From assembly GCF_030733745.1 (NCBI RefSeq), contig NZ_JASHIK010000007.1, positions 62,001 to 126,000 of the forward strand: a stretch of DNA of 64,000 nucleotides, written 5' to 3'. How positions within the stretch are numbered: position 1 is the first letter of the stretch; every line of letters begins with the position of its first letter. Below the pieces are notes generated by a model, which was given only the letters and a program-made list of their open reading frames with translations, had not been told where the DNA came from and did not search any database. Below, piece after piece: positions 54,444 to 64,000 of the stretch. The position numbers were made by a program, and so were the translations under genes. This stretch comes from Stappia sp. MMSF_3263 (GTDB lineage: Bacteria > Pseudomonadota > Alphaproteobacteria > Rhizobiales > Stappiaceae).

Positions 54444-56963
54444 ATGTCGGCGCGTACGCGCGCCGCAGCCAGCGGGGAAGTCCTCAGCACCATGTCCAAT
54501 CGTTCGAATTACCCGGCCGGAGGTCCCGACCCGCGCGACGACCGCTATCGCGCCGATGACGGGCATGCCGGGTTCGACGAGGATCCGCTTGTCGAGCTCG
54601 CACGCATTGTCAGCGAAGGAAACGCGAAATACCGGCCTGTCGCGCTGGTGGATCCCGCCGAGGTTGACGAACCCGAAGCACCGCGCGGCAGCTATGACGC
54701 GCGCCGGGACCTGATCGACCACGAAGCCTGGGCGCGTGATCTCGAGGCCGGCCTTTCGGACGATTTCGGCGGCTATGCGCCGGAGCCCGCGTATCGCGAG
54801 GAGCCGGCGGCGGATGCCGGGTATTCCGAAGAGGGCTATTTCGAGGACGCCTACGGGGGCGATCCGCAGGGCGCCGGCCATGAGCCGCAAGCCTATGTGG
54901 ACGAGACCTATGAGCCGCAGGTGCAGGATCCGCAGGCCCCGACGCTCCACGAACCCTACGCGCCGCAGCCTGTCCATGCACAGCATAACCCCTACGAGCC
55001 GGTCGCCTATGCGGACGAGGGCCGTGCCGGGCCGGACGACTTCGATGCCCGCCAGTATGGCGGGGTCTACGGCGCTGAAGCCTATGCGGGCGAAGAAACG
55101 CCCCTTGATCCGGCCTTCGATCCGCGTTCCGCAGAGGCCGAGCCGGCTCTGCCTGCCGACGCCTATGGCGAACAACTGGGCGCACCTGCCGGCTATGCCG
55201 AGGAGCTTGCCGCCGAACCCTACGCCGATCCCTACAGGGACGAGGCGCGCTTCGATGAGGCCGATCTCGGCGCTCCGACCCGCGATCCCTATGAGGGCCA
55301 GATCCCGATGCAGTCGGCATTTGGCGCGCCGGCCGATTTCGACAGCGACTTCGATGCGACGCCGTCCCGCCCGCGGGCGCTGGCCGACGACCTGAGCGCA
55401 TCGCTCGAAGACGAACTGCTTGGCGCGATGGGTGCCGGCCGGCCGCAGGCCAGTGCGCCCGTTCAGCCGCAGGCCGATCCCTATCCGGCCGATCCGCGCT
55501 ACCCGGCACAGGCAAGCGGATACGCCGAGGAACCCGCGTTCGAGGACGAGCAGCTTGACGATCTGCTGCTGGAAGACGATCGCATGCTGGCGGCGCCCGT
55601 GCATGGCTCTCATGCGTCCGCCTATGCGGACCAGGGATTTGACGAGGCTGTCGACGACATTTTCCAGAACGATCCCGAGGCCCCGCCGCCGCCGGGCGGA
55701 TACGATCTCGACGAGGTTGCCCAGGCAATGCGCGAGGGCGATCCGCAGCTGGGCGGTCATGGCGTGCTGCCGCCGCATTCCCAGGGCGGGGAAGAGGCGG
55801 CGCCCGAGCAGAAATCACGCCGCGGGCTTTATGCGGCCGCTGCGGTTCTGGGACTTGTCGTGCTTGGCGGTGGCGCGTTCGCGGTCATGGATTTCAGCGA
55901 CGAGGCCAGCGGTCCGCCGCCGGTGATCACCTCCGATGGCGAGCCGATGAAGGTCTACCCGGAAGGGCAGGAGCCGACGGCGAACGGGCAGAGCAAACTG
56001 ATCTACGATCGTGTCGGCGGCGTCGAAACGCCGCGCGACGAGCGTCTGGTCCTGCAGGACGAGACGCCGGTGGCGTCGCTGCCGCCGGCGCCGGACACCA
56101 CGGGCACCTCGCAAAGCAATGTTCCGGCGGGACCGCGCCGTGTGCGCACGGTCGTCGTGCGTCCGGACGGCACGATCATTTCCAGCGACGAGCCGGTGAC
56201 CTCCGGCCAGGAGACCCAGCCCGACGCCGCCGCCCAGCCGGGCGCGGTGACAGCCCCGGCCGATCTCCGGGCGCCGGGCACGGATGCCGCGCCGCGCGTG
56301 GTGAGCACGGATGCCGGTCAGCAACCCGTCGTGCCGGCCGCAGGGCAGAACGCGGGACAGACCGCACAGCAGGTCGCCGATGCCGCGCGTCAGGTGCGCA
56401 CCACGGCGATTGTGCCGGACGGCGGACCGGCCGCGCAGGCCCCGGGCGACGTTTCGGCCGCGACCGCGACCCTGAGCACGACCGGCTCCGATGCGCCGGC
56501 CAACGTGCCGCGCATCAAGCCGGGTGACATCGACACGCTCGCTTCGAGCGCGGCGCCACCGCCCGCCATCAATCGCCAGGCAACCCCGGCAAGCAGCTCC
56601 CCGGCGCCGCTCGACCTGACGGCCCAGGCTGGCCGCGCCCAAAACACGCAGAGCGCGCCCGCTGCACCGGTGCAAACCGCCTCCGCTCCGGCGGCGAGCA
56701 GCGCCTCGATCCCGTCCGGTGCCTATATCGTACAGGTTTCCTCGCAGCGCACGCAGGAACAGGCGCAGACGGCATTCAACGATCTCCAGCGGCGCTACGG
56801 TTCGGTCTTGGGCAGTGTGTCGCCTGTGATCCAGCGCGCCGATCTGGGTGACCGGGGCACTTTCTACCGGGTGCGCATTCCGGCCGGATCGCGCGAGGAC
56901 GCGATCTCGCTCTGCGAGCGGCTGAAATCGGCCGGTGGCGACTGTTTCGTGCGTCGCAACTAG
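54444..56963 (+). CDS. SPOR-domain protein, single-span membrane
   Basis: The 839-residue protein has a long acidic, Pro/Tyr/Glu-rich cytoplasmic region (about residues 1-450) with repeated EPYA and DPY motifs. One membrane span follows (GLYAAAAVLGLVVLGGGAF). A Pro/Ala-rich periplasmic linker ends in a SPOR domain (about 755-839: GAYIVQVSSQRTQEQAQ, then RVRIPAGSREDAISLCERL). SPOR domains bind denuded septal peptidoglycan, so a role at the division site is expected. It starts 11 bases after argS and is followed by nagZ. The disordered N-terminal part is unusually long. Confidence 0.88.
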   Translation: MSARTRAAASGEVLSTMSNRSNYPAGGPDPRDDRYRADDGHAGFDEDPLVELARIVSEGNAKYRPVALVDPAEVDEPEAPRGSYDARRDLIDHEAWARDLEAGLSDDFGGYAPEPAYREEPAADAGYSEEGYFEDAYGGDPQGAGHEPQAYVDETYEPQVQDPQAPTLHEPYAPQPVHAQHNPYEPVAYADEGRAGPDDFDARQYGGVYGAEAYAGEETPLDPAFDPRSAEAEPALPADAYGEQLGAPAGYAEELAAEPYADPYRDEARFDEADLGAPTRDPYEGQIPMQSAFGAPADFDSDFDATPSRPRALADDLSASLEDELLGAMGAGRPQASAPVQPQADPYPADPRYPAQASGYAEEPAFEDEQLDDLLLEDDRMLAAPVHGSHASAYADQGFDEAVDDIFQNDPEAPPPPGGYDLDEVAQAMREGDPQLGGHGVLPPHSQGGEEAAPEQKSRRGLYAAAAVLGLVVLGGGAFAVMDFSDEASGPPPVITSDGEPMKVYPEGQEPTANGQSKLIYDRVGGVETPRDERLVLQDETPVASLPPAPDTTGTSQSNVPAGPRRVRTVVVRPDGTIISSDEPVTSGQETQPDAAAQPGAVTAPADLRAPGTDAAPRVVSTDAGQQPVVPAAGQNAGQTAQQVADAARQVRTTAIVPDGGPAAQAPGDVSAATATLSTTGSDAPANVPRIKPGDIDTLASSAAPPPAINRQATPASSSPAPLDLTAQAGRAQNTQSAPAAPVQTASAPAASSASIPSGAYIVQVSSQRTQEQAQTAFNDLQRRYGSVLGSVSPVIQRADLGDRGTFYRVRIPAGSREDAISLCERLKSAGGDCFVRRN

Positions 56964-57100
56964 AGCAGGCCCCTTGGGGTTGCCTCTGGCCATGCTGCGT
57001 GCAAAAGACATTTCAAGCGGGCGGACGCGGTGCGTTCCGCCCGTTTTCTGTAAGGGCTTCCGCGCCGGGCCGGCGGGAAGCGGGAAAGTGCGGAGCGATC

Positions 57101-58123
57101 ATGACGAAGGCCTTCATCGCGGGTTGCGCGGGTGAAACCCTGAGCGCGGATGAACGCGCGTTCTTCGCACGGGAGCGACCCTGGGGCCTGATCCTGTTTT
57201 CCCGCAATTGCACCTCGAGCGAACGGATTCGCGCCCTGGTGGACGATTTCCGCTCCGTCGTCGGGGTCTCCAACGCACCCGTCCTGATCGATCAGGAAGG
57301 CGGGCGGGTCCGCCGGCTGCGTCCGCCGCTTGTCGAGGACTACCCGGCCGGTGCCGTTTACGGGCGCCTGTTCGCGGCCTCGCGCGAGACAGGGCGACGG
57401 GCGGCGCATCTGGGCGGCCGGCTGATCGGCGCCGACCTTGCCGGGCTCGGCATCACTGTCGACTGCGCGCCGATCCTCGACGTACCCACCCCGCTCACCA
57501 GCGAGGCGATCGGCGACAGGGCATACGGGCCGGATGCCGACACCGTGACGGAGATCGGCCGCGCCTTCGCGGAGGGACTGATGACCTCCGGGGTCCTGCC
57601 AGTGGTCAAGCACATGCCCGGACACGGGCGGGCACGCGTCGACAGTCATTACGAGCTGCCGGTGGTGGACGCCGACCCGGCGGCGCTGGAGGCGGTCGAC
57701 TTCGCACCGTTTCGCGCGCTTGCCGACCTGCCGATGGCGATGACGGCGCATGTGGTCTTCACCGGGCTGGATCCGGACTGCTGCGCGACCCAGTCGCGCC
57801 GGGTGATCGACGGGATCGTCCGCGGGCAGATCGGCTTCGACGGGCTGCTGATGAGCGACGATCTGTCGATGAGGGCCCTTGGCGGTGCTGTCCATGACCG
57901 CGTCGCCAGGCTTTTCGATGCCGGCTGCGACATGGCCCTCCACTGCAATGGCGACATGGACGAGATGATCGAGGTGGCGCGGGCGAGTCCCGTGCTGGCC
58001 GGCGAGGGGGAGCGCCGGGCGCAGGCCGCGCTTGCCGCGTGGCGGCCGGGGCTGCCGTTCGATCGTGCCGAGGCGCGGGCCGAGTACGAGGCTTTGCTGG
58101 CGGAGGCGGCCGCACTGTCCTAA
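57101..58123 (+). CDS. nagZ: Beta-N-acetylhexosaminidase (glycoside hydrolase family 3)
   Basis: The 340-residue enzyme removes N-acetylglucosamine from muropeptides during cell-wall recycling in the cytoplasm. Typical motifs are PVLIDQEGGRVRRLRPP, then VDCAPILDVP and KHMPGHGRARVDSHYELP, which carries the catalytic His/Asp loop. The nucleophile is in LLMSDDLSM. ATG 57101 (MTKAFIAGCAG) has a GGAG site; the longer frame is not credible. It lies between the SPOR gene and scpA, all co-oriented. Confidence 0.94.
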   Translation: MTKAFIAGCAGETLSADERAFFARERPWGLILFSRNCTSSERIRALVDDFRSVVGVSNAPVLIDQEGGRVRRLRPPLVEDYPAGAVYGRLFAASRETGRRAAHLGGRLIGADLAGLGITVDCAPILDVPTPLTSEAIGDRAYGPDADTVTEIGRAFAEGLMTSGVLPVVKHMPGHGRARVDSHYELPVVDADPAALEAVDFAPFRALADLPMAMTAHVVFTGLDPDCCATQSRRVIDGIVRGQIGFDGLLMSDDLSMRALGGAVHDRVARLFDAGCDMALHCNGDMDEMIEVARASPVLAGEGERRAQAALAAWRPGLPFDRAEARAEYEALLAEAAALS

Positions 58124-58141
58124 AAACGGAGGAAACCGAGT

Positions 58142-58996
58142 TTGGGGGCAGGGGTGCAGGACACCTTTTTCGAGGATCCGGATCCGGTCGCAGGCGCAGC
58201 CGACCGCGCGACGACCGATCCGGCACTGGTGGTGGATGTCGACGGCTTCGAAGGGCCGCTCGACCTGCTGCTGACGCTCGCCCGCAAGCAGAAGGTCGAC
58301 CTTGCCCGCATATCGATCCTGGCACTTGTGGAGCAGTATCTGGGCTTCGTCGCGGAGGCGCGCCGGCTGCGGCTCGAACTGGCCGCCGACTATCTGGTCA
58401 TGGCGGCCTGGCTCGCCTACCTGAAATCCCGCCTGCTCATCCCCGAGCAAAAGGACGAGGACGAGCTCAGCGGCGAGGAAATGGCCGCCGCGCTCGCATT
58501 CCGCCTGCGCCGCCTTGAGGCGATGCGCGAGGCCTCGGAGAAGCTGATGAACCGCAACCGCTCGGGGCGCGACGTCTTCGCACGGGGCAAGCCGGAAGCC
58601 ATCTCCATCGCCCGGCGCAGCGCCTGGACGGCGTCGCTCTACGACCTCTTGATCGCCTATGCCGCGCAGCGCCAGCGAACCTCGGTGACCTCGGTTCACG
58701 TGCGCAGGAGAACCGTCTGGTCGCTGCAGGAAGCCCGCGACCTGCTGACACGGCTGGTGGGATTGCATATGGACTGGGCGCCGCTGGACACCTATCTGTC
58801 GAGATATATCGGCGAGGCGGGCCAGGCGAGCACCGTTCTGGCCAGCAGCTTTTCCGCGAGCCTGGAACTGGTGCGCGAGGGAGAACTGGAACTGCGTCAG
58901 GCGGAGCCCTTCGCCCCGCTCTACCTGAGGCGCAAGGTGCCCGATCCGAATCGCGACATCGCGTCGGCAAGCGGGCCGGAAGACAACGAGGCGTGA
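58142..58996 (+). CDS. scpA: Segregation and condensation protein A
   Basis: The 284-residue kleisin bridges the SMC dimer and ScpB in bacterial condensin. The N-domain VDGFEGPLDLLLTLARKQKVDLARIS is diagnostic, followed by YLVMAAWLAYLKSRLLIP. The C-terminal winged helix would contact the SMC head. A TTG start at 58142 is preceded by a perfect GGAGG ribosome binding site, which decides against the later GTG. It is 18 bases after nagZ and just before scpB. Confidence 0.93.
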   Translation: MGAGVQDTFFEDPDPVAGAADRATTDPALVVDVDGFEGPLDLLLTLARKQKVDLARISILALVEQYLGFVAEARRLRLELAADYLVMAAWLAYLKSRLLIPEQKDEDELSGEEMAAALAFRLRRLEAMREASEKLMNRNRSGRDVFARGKPEAISIARRSAWTASLYDLLIAYAAQRQRTSVTSVHVRRRTVWSLQEARDLLTRLVGLHMDWAPLDTYLSRYIGEAGQASTVLASSFSASLELVREGELELRQAEPFAPLYLRRKVPDPNRDIASASGPEDNEA

Positions 58997-58997
58997 C

Positions 58998-59768
58998 GTG
59001 ACAGGCGGCCGAGAGCAGACCGCGCAGGGCGACGACATGGATGAAGAGACCCTTCAAGGCGCACCGGAGACGGGCGGCGGCGAGGTACTGTCCGACAGCG
59101 AGAGGGCGCTGGCGCTTGCCAGCGGCGTGCGCATGGTCGAGGCGCTGCTTTTTGCCTCTCGCGACCTGCTCAGCGCCGAGGAACTGGCCATTCGCCTGCC
59201 GGGCGGCGCGGATATCCCCGCGCTGGTCGCCGAGCTTCGGCGGATCTACGCCACGCGCGGGGTCAATGTCGTGGAAATCGGCGGCAAATACGGGTTCCGC
59301 ACCGCCGAGGACCTGTCCTACCTGCTCGCCCGCGAACAGGTCGAGGAACGCAAGTTGTCGCGCGCGGCGCTGGAGACGCTGGCGATCATCGCCTATCACC
59401 AGCCGGTGACACGGGCCGAGATCGAGGAAATTCGCGGCGTCTCGACGTCGAAGGGCACGGTCGACGTGTTGCTGGAAACGGGCTGGATACGCATGCGCGG
59501 CCGGCGACGGACGCCCGGGCGCCCCGTTACCTATGGCACCACAGACGCGTTCCTGGAGCATTTCATGCTGGCCTCCGTCGGCGACCTGCCGGGACTTGAG
59601 GAGTTGAAGGGAACGGGGCTGCTCGACAGCGCCGTGCCGGCCGGCTTCACGGTTCCGGTGCCGAACGATTCGGCGGAGCTGGGCGCGGAGGAAGACCCGA
59701 TCGAGGACGACGAACTGTTCGACCTGGACGATACGAGCGGCGAGGCCGAACATGACGACCATGGCTGA
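58998..59768 (+). CDS. scpB: Segregation and condensation protein B
   Basis: The 256-residue protein forms the third condensin subunit. It has two winged-helix domains: VRMVEALLFASRDLLSAEELA in the first and LSRAALETLAIIAYHQPVTRAEIEEIRGV in the second. The acidic tail (EEDPIEDDELFDLDD) is long but common in alphaproteobacteria. A GTG at 58998 with a GAGG site 1 base after scpA is preferred; ATG 59038 is an alternative. Its end overlaps the next ABC gene by 17 bases. Confidence 0.92.
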   Translation: MTGGREQTAQGDDMDEETLQGAPETGGGEVLSDSERALALASGVRMVEALLFASRDLLSAEELAIRLPGGADIPALVAELRRIYATRGVNVVEIGGKYGFRTAEDLSYLLAREQVEERKLSRAALETLAIIAYHQPVTRAEIEEIRGVSTSKGTVDVLLETGWIRMRGRRRTPGRPVTYGTTDAFLEHFMLASVGDLPGLEELKGTGLLDSAVPAGFTVPVPNDSAELGAEEDPIEDDELFDLDDTSGEAEHDDHG

Positions 59769-60876
59769 GCCGGCCGCCACCGACGTGGCGCAGAAGCGCT
59801 GGGGCGTGCGCGGCACGGCGGGCGCGACCATCGCGGCGCGACTGGCTTTCGAGAGTGTCAGCCATGCCTATGCGGGGCTCGCGGCCGTGCGCTCGGTCGA
59901 CCTGACGGTCGAGCCGGGCGAAGTTCTCTGCCTGCTCGGCCATTCGGGCTGTGGCAAGACGACCCTGCTCAGGATCGCCGCCGGCGTCGAGCGGCAAAGC
60001 GCGGGCCGGGTGTTGATCAACGAGCGCGAGGTCGCCGGCCCGAGCGTCTTCCAGCCGCCGGAAAAGCGCGGCGTCGGGCTGATGTTCCAGGACTACGCGC
60101 TGTTTCCGCATCTGACGATCGCCGACAATGTCGCCTTCGGCCTGACCCATCTGGGCAAGGCGGAGGCGCAGCGCACGGCGCTCAACGCGTTGACGCGGGT
60201 CGGCCTTTACGATCATGCACAGGACTATCCGCACGCGCTGTCAGGCGGCGAGCAGCAGCGGGTCGCGCTGGCCCGCGCCATCGCGCCGCGTCCCGGCGTG
60301 CTGCTCATGGACGAGCCGTTCTCCGGCCTCGACCGGCGGTTGCGCGACACGGTGCGCGACGAGACGCTGTCGGTGCTGCGCGAGACGCGCGCCACCTGCA
60401 TGCTGGTGACCCACGATCCGGAGGAGGCGATGCGCATGGGCGACCGGATCGCCCTCATGCGCAAGGGCCGCCTGGTGCAGTTGGGCAGCGCCAACGACCT
60501 CTACAATCATCCGGTCGACATGTTCGTCGCCCGTTTCTTCTCCGAACTCAACGAGCTCGATGCCGTGGCAGGAGACGGCGAGGTCGAGACGATCTTCGGT
60601 CGGCATCCGGCGCCCGGCATCGCCGCCGGCACGGTGGTGGATGTGTGCGTCCGGCCGCAGGGCATCGTGCTGGGCGAACCGGGCGAGGGGCGCTCGGGGC
60701 GCGTCATGCGTCGCCGTTTCATCGGCGAGGTCGACCTTGTCGAGGTGGCTGTCGACGGGCTCGAACTGCCGCTGCAGGCGCGCATACGCGACGGGGGACG
60801 CTTTGCCGTGGGCATGGATGTCGGCGTGCGGATCGACGCGCGCGACGTGCTTGCCTTTGCACGTCCGGTCGATTGA
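59752..60876 (+). CDS. ABC transporter ATP-binding protein, iron/polyamine-type, without permease
   Basis: The 374-residue ATPase resembles FbpC/PotA-like importers. Walker A is GHSGCGKTT at residues 63-71; the signature LSGGEQQRVALARA, Walker B VLLMDEPFSGLD and the H-loop VTHDPEEAM are intact. A C-terminal TOBE-like domain (VDVCVRPQGIVLGEP) follows. It has no adjacent permease or binding protein, so its transport partner is unknown. It lies between scpB and tatA, where many relatives have nothing. ATG 59752 has a GAGG site 6 bases upstream, better than ATG 59761. Confidence 0.85.
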   Translation: MTTMAEPAATDVAQKRWGVRGTAGATIAARLAFESVSHAYAGLAAVRSVDLTVEPGEVLCLLGHSGCGKTTLLRIAAGVERQSAGRVLINEREVAGPSVFQPPEKRGVGLMFQDYALFPHLTIADNVAFGLTHLGKAEAQRTALNALTRVGLYDHAQDYPHALSGGEQQRVALARAIAPRPGVLLMDEPFSGLDRRLRDTVRDETLSVLRETRATCMLVTHDPEEAMRMGDRIALMRKGRLVQLGSANDLYNHPVDMFVARFFSELNELDAVAGDGEVETIFGRHPAPGIAAGTVVDVCVRPQGIVLGEPGEGRSGRVMRRRFIGEVDLVEVAVDGLELPLQARIRDGGRFAVGMDVGVRIDARDVLAFARPVD

Positions 60877-60901
60877 CCGGGATCGGCGGAAACGGTTGGT
60901 T

Positions 60902-60915
60902 GCGGTCGCGACCGC
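60902..60915. promoter_or_regulatory. Perfect 14-base palindrome before tatA
   Basis: GCGGTCGCGACCGC is fully self-complementary. It lies within a possible promoter (TTGCGG at 60900-60905 and CAATAG 17 bases later) 60-70 bases before tatA. It may be an operator, or chance in GC-rich DNA. Confidence 0.3.
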
Positions 60916-60973
60916 TTTGTTGCAATAGTGCCGCGCCGGAGCGCGTGCACCGGAAAGACCAGGGAGTTGGCGT

Positions 60974-61207
60974 ATGGGTATCAGCATTTGGCAGATCCTG
61001 ATCATCGCGGTGATCGTTGTTCTGCTGTTCGGTCGCGGCAAGATCTCCGAGCTGATGGGAGACGTCGCAAAGGGCATCAAGAGCTTCAAGAAGGGGCTCA
61101 ACGAGGACGACGACGCCACGACGGCAGACGGTGCCAAGACCATCGACCACAAGGCGGACGAGACGGTCGTCACCAACAAGTCCGAAGACAAGTCCCAGGC
61201 GGGCTGA
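60974..61207 (+). CDS. tatA: Sec-independent protein translocase TatA
   Basis: The 77-residue protein has one N-terminal span ([18 protein letters not shown]), the [12 protein letters not shown] hinge and an amphipathic helix ([12 protein letters not shown]), then a charged tail. TatA oligomers form the pore for folded proteins with twin-arginine signals. It is the first gene of the tatABC operon. Confidence 0.96.
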   Translation: MGISIWQILIIAVIVVLLFGRGKISELMGDVAKGIKSFKKGLNEDDDATTADGAKTIDHKADETVVTNKSEDKSQAG

Positions 61208-61335
61208 GCGCCATCACGCCCGGCCGGTCGGCGCACTCGGTCGCCGGCGGGCAAGGCCTGCCCGGCATCCGGTCTACTCAGGTGGTGCCCGGAGCCGCGG
61301 CGTTGTGACCTCGCGAGCGCGGAAAACGGACCCAG

Positions 61336-61845
61336 ATGTTCGATATCGGCTGGACGGAACTGCTGGTTGTCGCCGTCGTCATGATCCTCGTCGTCGGCCC
61401 GAAGGACCTGCCGCGGATGCTGCGGACCTTCGGCCAGACGCTGGGGAAGGTGCGCCGCATGGCGAGCGACTTCCAGTCGACATTCAACGAGGCGCTGCGC
61501 GAGGCCGAGCAGCAGGCCGACATCGCGGACATGAAATCGCAGGTCGAGAAGGCCGCGAACTTCGATCCGCTCGGCGATCTCAAGAAATCCATCAATGTCG
61601 ACAAGCCGAGCAAGCCCAAGGCGAAGGCCGCAGGGGCCCAGTCGGCAGGGGCCCAGTCGGCCGCGGCGGAGGCGCCCTCCGACAAGACGGATGTGGCGGC
61701 GGATGCCGGGAATGCTCCCGCTGCCGCCGGCCCGCAGGGCGCGGCGGACACGCAAGGTCCGGGAACATCTGCCGGTGCGCCCGCGGATGCATCGGGCGGC
61801 AACGACGAACAGGCGCCCAAGACGGCGGGTGACGGCAAGGCATGA
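61336..61845 (+). CDS. tatB: Sec-independent protein translocase TatB
   Basis: The 169-residue protein starts [27 protein letters not shown], the typical TatB span and its Glu/Pro hinge. The amphipathic helix [15 protein letters not shown] follows. The Ala/Lys/Pro-rich tail is longer than in E. coli. TatB with TatC forms the receptor for twin-arginine signal peptides. It overlaps tatC by ATGA. Confidence 0.94.
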   Translation: MFDIGWTELLVVAVVMILVVGPKDLPRMLRTFGQTLGKVRRMASDFQSTFNEALREAEQQADIADMKSQVEKAANFDPLGDLKKSINVDKPSKPKAKAAGAQSAGAQSAAAEAPSDKTDVAADAGNAPAAAGPQGAADTQGPGTSAGAPADASGGNDEQAPKTAGDGKA

Positions 61846-62624
61846 GCCAGGATGATATCGACGCCTCCAAGGCGCCGCTGATCGAACACTTGATCGAACT
61901 GCGCAGCCGGCTGCTGAAGACGGTGGTGGCGGTGCTCATCGCCTTCATCGTCTGCTTCTACTTTTCGCAGACCATCTACAACATCCTGATCATCCCCTAC
62001 GAGAACGCGGCGGGCCGCCAGGTGGAGATGATCTTCACCGCGCCGCAGGAGCTGTTCTTCACTCAACTGAAGCTCGCCTTCTTCGGCGCGCTTTTCATCG
62101 CCTTCCCGGTGATCGCCTCGCAGCTCTACATGTTCGTGGCGCCCGGCCTCTACAAGCACGAGCGCGGGGCCTTCCTGCCGTTCCTGGTGGCGACCCCGAT
62201 CCTGTTCAGCATCGGCGCCTCGCTGGTCTTCTTCCTGATCATGCCGCTTGCCATGGGCTTCTTCCTGTCGATGGAGCAGGACGGCACGGACGGGCAGGCC
62301 AAGATCCAGCTGATGGCGCGGGTGAGCGAGTATCTCGGGCTGATCATGACGCTGATCTTCGCCTTCGGCCTGGTGTTCCAGCTGCCTGTCCTGCTGACGC
62401 TGCTCGGCCGGGTCGGCATGGTCACGGCGGAGGGCCTGCGGGCGAAGCGCAAATACGCGATCGTCATCGGCTTCGTGCTGGCCGCGGTGCTGACGCCGCC
62501 CGATCCGATCAGCCAGATCGGCCTTGCACTTCCCACCCTGCTTCTCTACGAAGTGTCGATCATTTGCGTCCGGCTGGTCGAGAAGAAGCGGGCCGAGCGG
62601 GAGGCTGCCGAGGCGGACGCCTGA
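61842..62624 (+). CDS. tatC: Sec-independent protein translocase TatC
   Basis: The 260-residue polytopic protein has six membrane spans. The N-terminal [17 protein letters not shown] is the conserved TatC motif, followed by [18 protein letters not shown] and [14 protein letters not shown]. The C-terminal [19 protein letters not shown] is also diagnostic. It binds the twin-arginine motif of substrates. The start overlaps tatB, so expression is coupled. Confidence 0.96.
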   Translation: MSQDDIDASKAPLIEHLIELRSRLLKTVVAVLIAFIVCFYFSQTIYNILIIPYENAAGRQVEMIFTAPQELFFTQLKLAFFGALFIAFPVIASQLYMFVAPGLYKHERGAFLPFLVATPILFSIGASLVFFLIMPLAMGFFLSMEQDGTDGQAKIQLMARVSEYLGLIMTLIFAFGLVFQLPVLLTLLGRVGMVTAEGLRAKRKYAIVIGFVLAAVLTPPDPISQIGLALPTLLLYEVSIICVRLVEKKRAEREAAEADA

Positions 62625-62692
62625 GCAGCATTTCCGGGCCGGGTTCTCCTGCCGCCGCAACGGCGCGCGCGTACCTATCCCGGGGTTCTTTC

Positions 62693-63973
62693 ATGTTCGA
62701 CATCAAGTGGATCCGCGACAATGCCGCGGCTTTCGATCATGCCATGAAGCGGCGCGGTCTCGGCCCCCAGGCCGGGGCTCTGGTCGCCATCGACGACCGG
62801 CGCCGCGCGCTGATCGCCGAACTCCAGCAGGCTCAGGAGCGCCGCAACGCCGCCTCCAGGGAAATCGGCAAGGCGAAGGCGTCGGGCGACGATGCGGCCG
62901 CGCAGGCGGTCATCGACGAGGTGGCCAAGCTCAAGACCGCGATCCAGGACGGCGAGGAGCGCGAGCGCCAGATCACGGCCGAGCTCCAGGACGCCCTGTC
63001 GGTGCTGCCCAACATGCCGCATGACGATGTTCCCGACGGCGCCGACGAGAACGACAACGTGGAGCTGCGCGCCGTCGGCACGCCGCCCGTCCTCGATTTC
63101 GCACCGAAGGAGCATTTCGAGATTTCGGGCATCCAGGCCGGGCTTGCCTTCGAGCGCGCCGGGCGCATGTCCGGGTCGCGTTTCGTCATGCTGCAGGGCA
63201 AGCTTGCGCGTCTGGAGCGTGCGCTCGGCCAGTTCATGATGGACCTGCAGACCGGCGAGCACGGTTACATGGAAGTGTCGCCGCCGCTGCTGGTGCGCGA
63301 CGAGGCGCTTTTCGGCACGTCGCAGCTGCCGAAGTTCGCCGAGGATCTCTTCAAGACGACCGACGGCCGCTGGCTGATCCCGACCGCCGAGGTGCCGCTG
63401 ACCAACATGGTCGCCGGCGAGATCGTCGATGAGGCCGAGCTGCCCCTGCGCGTCACGGCGTTGACCCCGTGCTTCCGCTCGGAAGCCGGATCGGCCGGGC
63501 GCGACGTGCGCGGCATGCTGCGCCAGCACCAGTTCTGGAAATGCGAGCTGGTGTCGGTGACGCGGCCGGAGGACTCGCTTGAGGAACTGGAACGCATGAC
63601 GGCTTGCGCCGAAGAGGTGCTGAAGCGCCTCGGCCTTGCCTACCGGGTGATGGCGCTTTCCGCCGGCGACATGGGGTTTGGCGCGCGCAAGACCTATGAC
63701 ATCGAGGTCTGGCTGCCGGGGCAGAACGCCTATCGGGAGATTTCGAGCTGTTCGGTCTGCGACGACTTCCAGGCCCGGCGGATGAATGCCCGCTATCGCC
63801 CGGCGGGCGAGAAGGGATTGAAGTTCGTTCACACACTCAACGGATCGGGCATCGCCGTCGGCCGCGCGCTGATCGCGGTGCTTGAGAACTATCAGAACGC
63901 GGACGGCAGCATCACGGTGCCCGACGCCTTGCGGCCCTATATGGGCGGGCTCGAGACCATCGAGGGACTTTGA
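62693..63973 (+). CDS. serS: Seryl-tRNA synthetase
   Basis: The 426-residue class II synthetase charges tRNA(Ser) and tRNA(Sec). The N-terminal coiled-coil arm (about residues 25-105) binds the long variable arm of the tRNA. Motif 2 lies in [18 protein letters not shown] and motif 3 in [21 protein letters not shown] 62693 ([10 protein letters not shown]) is the family start. Its TGA shares one base with the surE start. Confidence 0.96.
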   Translation: MFDIKWIRDNAAAFDHAMKRRGLGPQAGALVAIDDRRRALIAELQQAQERRNAASREIGKAKASGDDAAAQAVIDEVAKLKTAIQDGEERERQITAELQDALSVLPNMPHDDVPDGADENDNVELRAVGTPPVLDFAPKEHFEISGIQAGLAFERAGRMSGSRFVMLQGKLARLERALGQFMMDLQTGEHGYMEVSPPLLVRDEALFGTSQLPKFAEDLFKTTDGRWLIPTAEVPLTNMVAGEIVDEAELPLRVTALTPCFRSEAGSAGRDVRGMLRQHQFWKCELVSVTRPEDSLEELERMTACAEEVLKRLGLAYRVMALSAGDMGFGARKTYDIEVWLPGQNAYREISSCSVCDDFQARRMNARYRPAGEKGLKFVHTLNGSGIAVGRALIAVLENYQNADGSITVPDALRPYMGGLETIEGL

Positions 63974-64000
63974 TGCGAATTCTGCTGACCAATGACGACG
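63973..64000 (+). CDS. surE: 5'/3'-nucleotidase SurE, first codons only (cut by the right edge)
   Basis: The 28 bases encode MRILLTNDD, the exact N-terminal signature of SurE, whose metal-binding Asp pair is in NDD. The ATG overlaps the stop of serS by one base. The serS-surE order is usual in alphaproteobacteria, which supports the call despite the short sequence. Confidence 0.85.

Overview
The window is a high-GC chromosomal segment of an alphaproteobacterium, most likely in the order Hyphomicrobiales (Rhizobiales). Pointers are: a complex I NDUFA12-type accessory subunit; a B12-dependent class II ribonucleotide reductase (nrdJ); an HdaA-type DnaA homologue beside purM/purN and ppk/ppx; the run dgt-argS-SPOR protein-nagZ-scpA-scpB-tatABC-serS-surE; and an ugpBAEC transporter. 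A family or genus cannot be fixed from sequence reading alone. No rRNA, tRNA, CRISPR array, integrase or complete insertion sequence was recognised.

Layout. 1-391: start of dnaB, cut by the window edge. 817-5059: ugpBAEC glycerol-3-phosphate importer. 5113-8162: an unknown secreted protein lying between an intact M20 peptidase gene and a decayed copy of that gene's 3' end. 8362-15530: chemotaxis receptor, two GST-like proteins, ndk, a molybdopterin oxidoreductase, and a WYL regulator divergent from a GST with a perfect palindrome between them. 15547-26479: purN-purM, then perM-hdaA-ppk-ppx, rnd and aspS. 26559-33251: lipid-A-type ABC exporter, a MITE-like repeat region, two paralogous secreted proteins and a PfkB kinase. 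33381-35018: an EAL c-di-GMP phosphodiesterase.

35439-39126 is the main accessory feature. Three genes joined by ATGA overlaps, with visibly lower GC, encode a nuclease-like protein, a small middle protein and a DUF3732-type SMC/ABC ATPase. This matches the predicted ABC-three-component (ABC-3C) conflict systems, and is the best candidate here for a poorly characterised defence system.

39283-45129: NDUFA12, a response regulator and nrdJ, the last preceded by two pairs of NrdR-like boxes each spaced 31 bp. 45409-49876: a voltage-gated K+ channel-like protein, a ParD-like/zeta-type toxin-antitoxin pair with its own inverted-repeat operator, a PepSY protein, a D-Ala-D-Ala carboxypeptidase lipoprotein and a Cys-rich secreted protein. 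49897-64000: a housekeeping block covering DNA repair (xthA), Fe-S assembly (erpA), dNTP control (dgt), tRNA charging (argS, serS), cell wall and division (SPOR, nagZ), chromosome condensation (scpAB), Tat export (tatABC) and the first codons of surE.

Many genes start with GTG or TTG, and start choices below rest on Shine-Dalgarno spacing and family alignment from memory. No database search was run.
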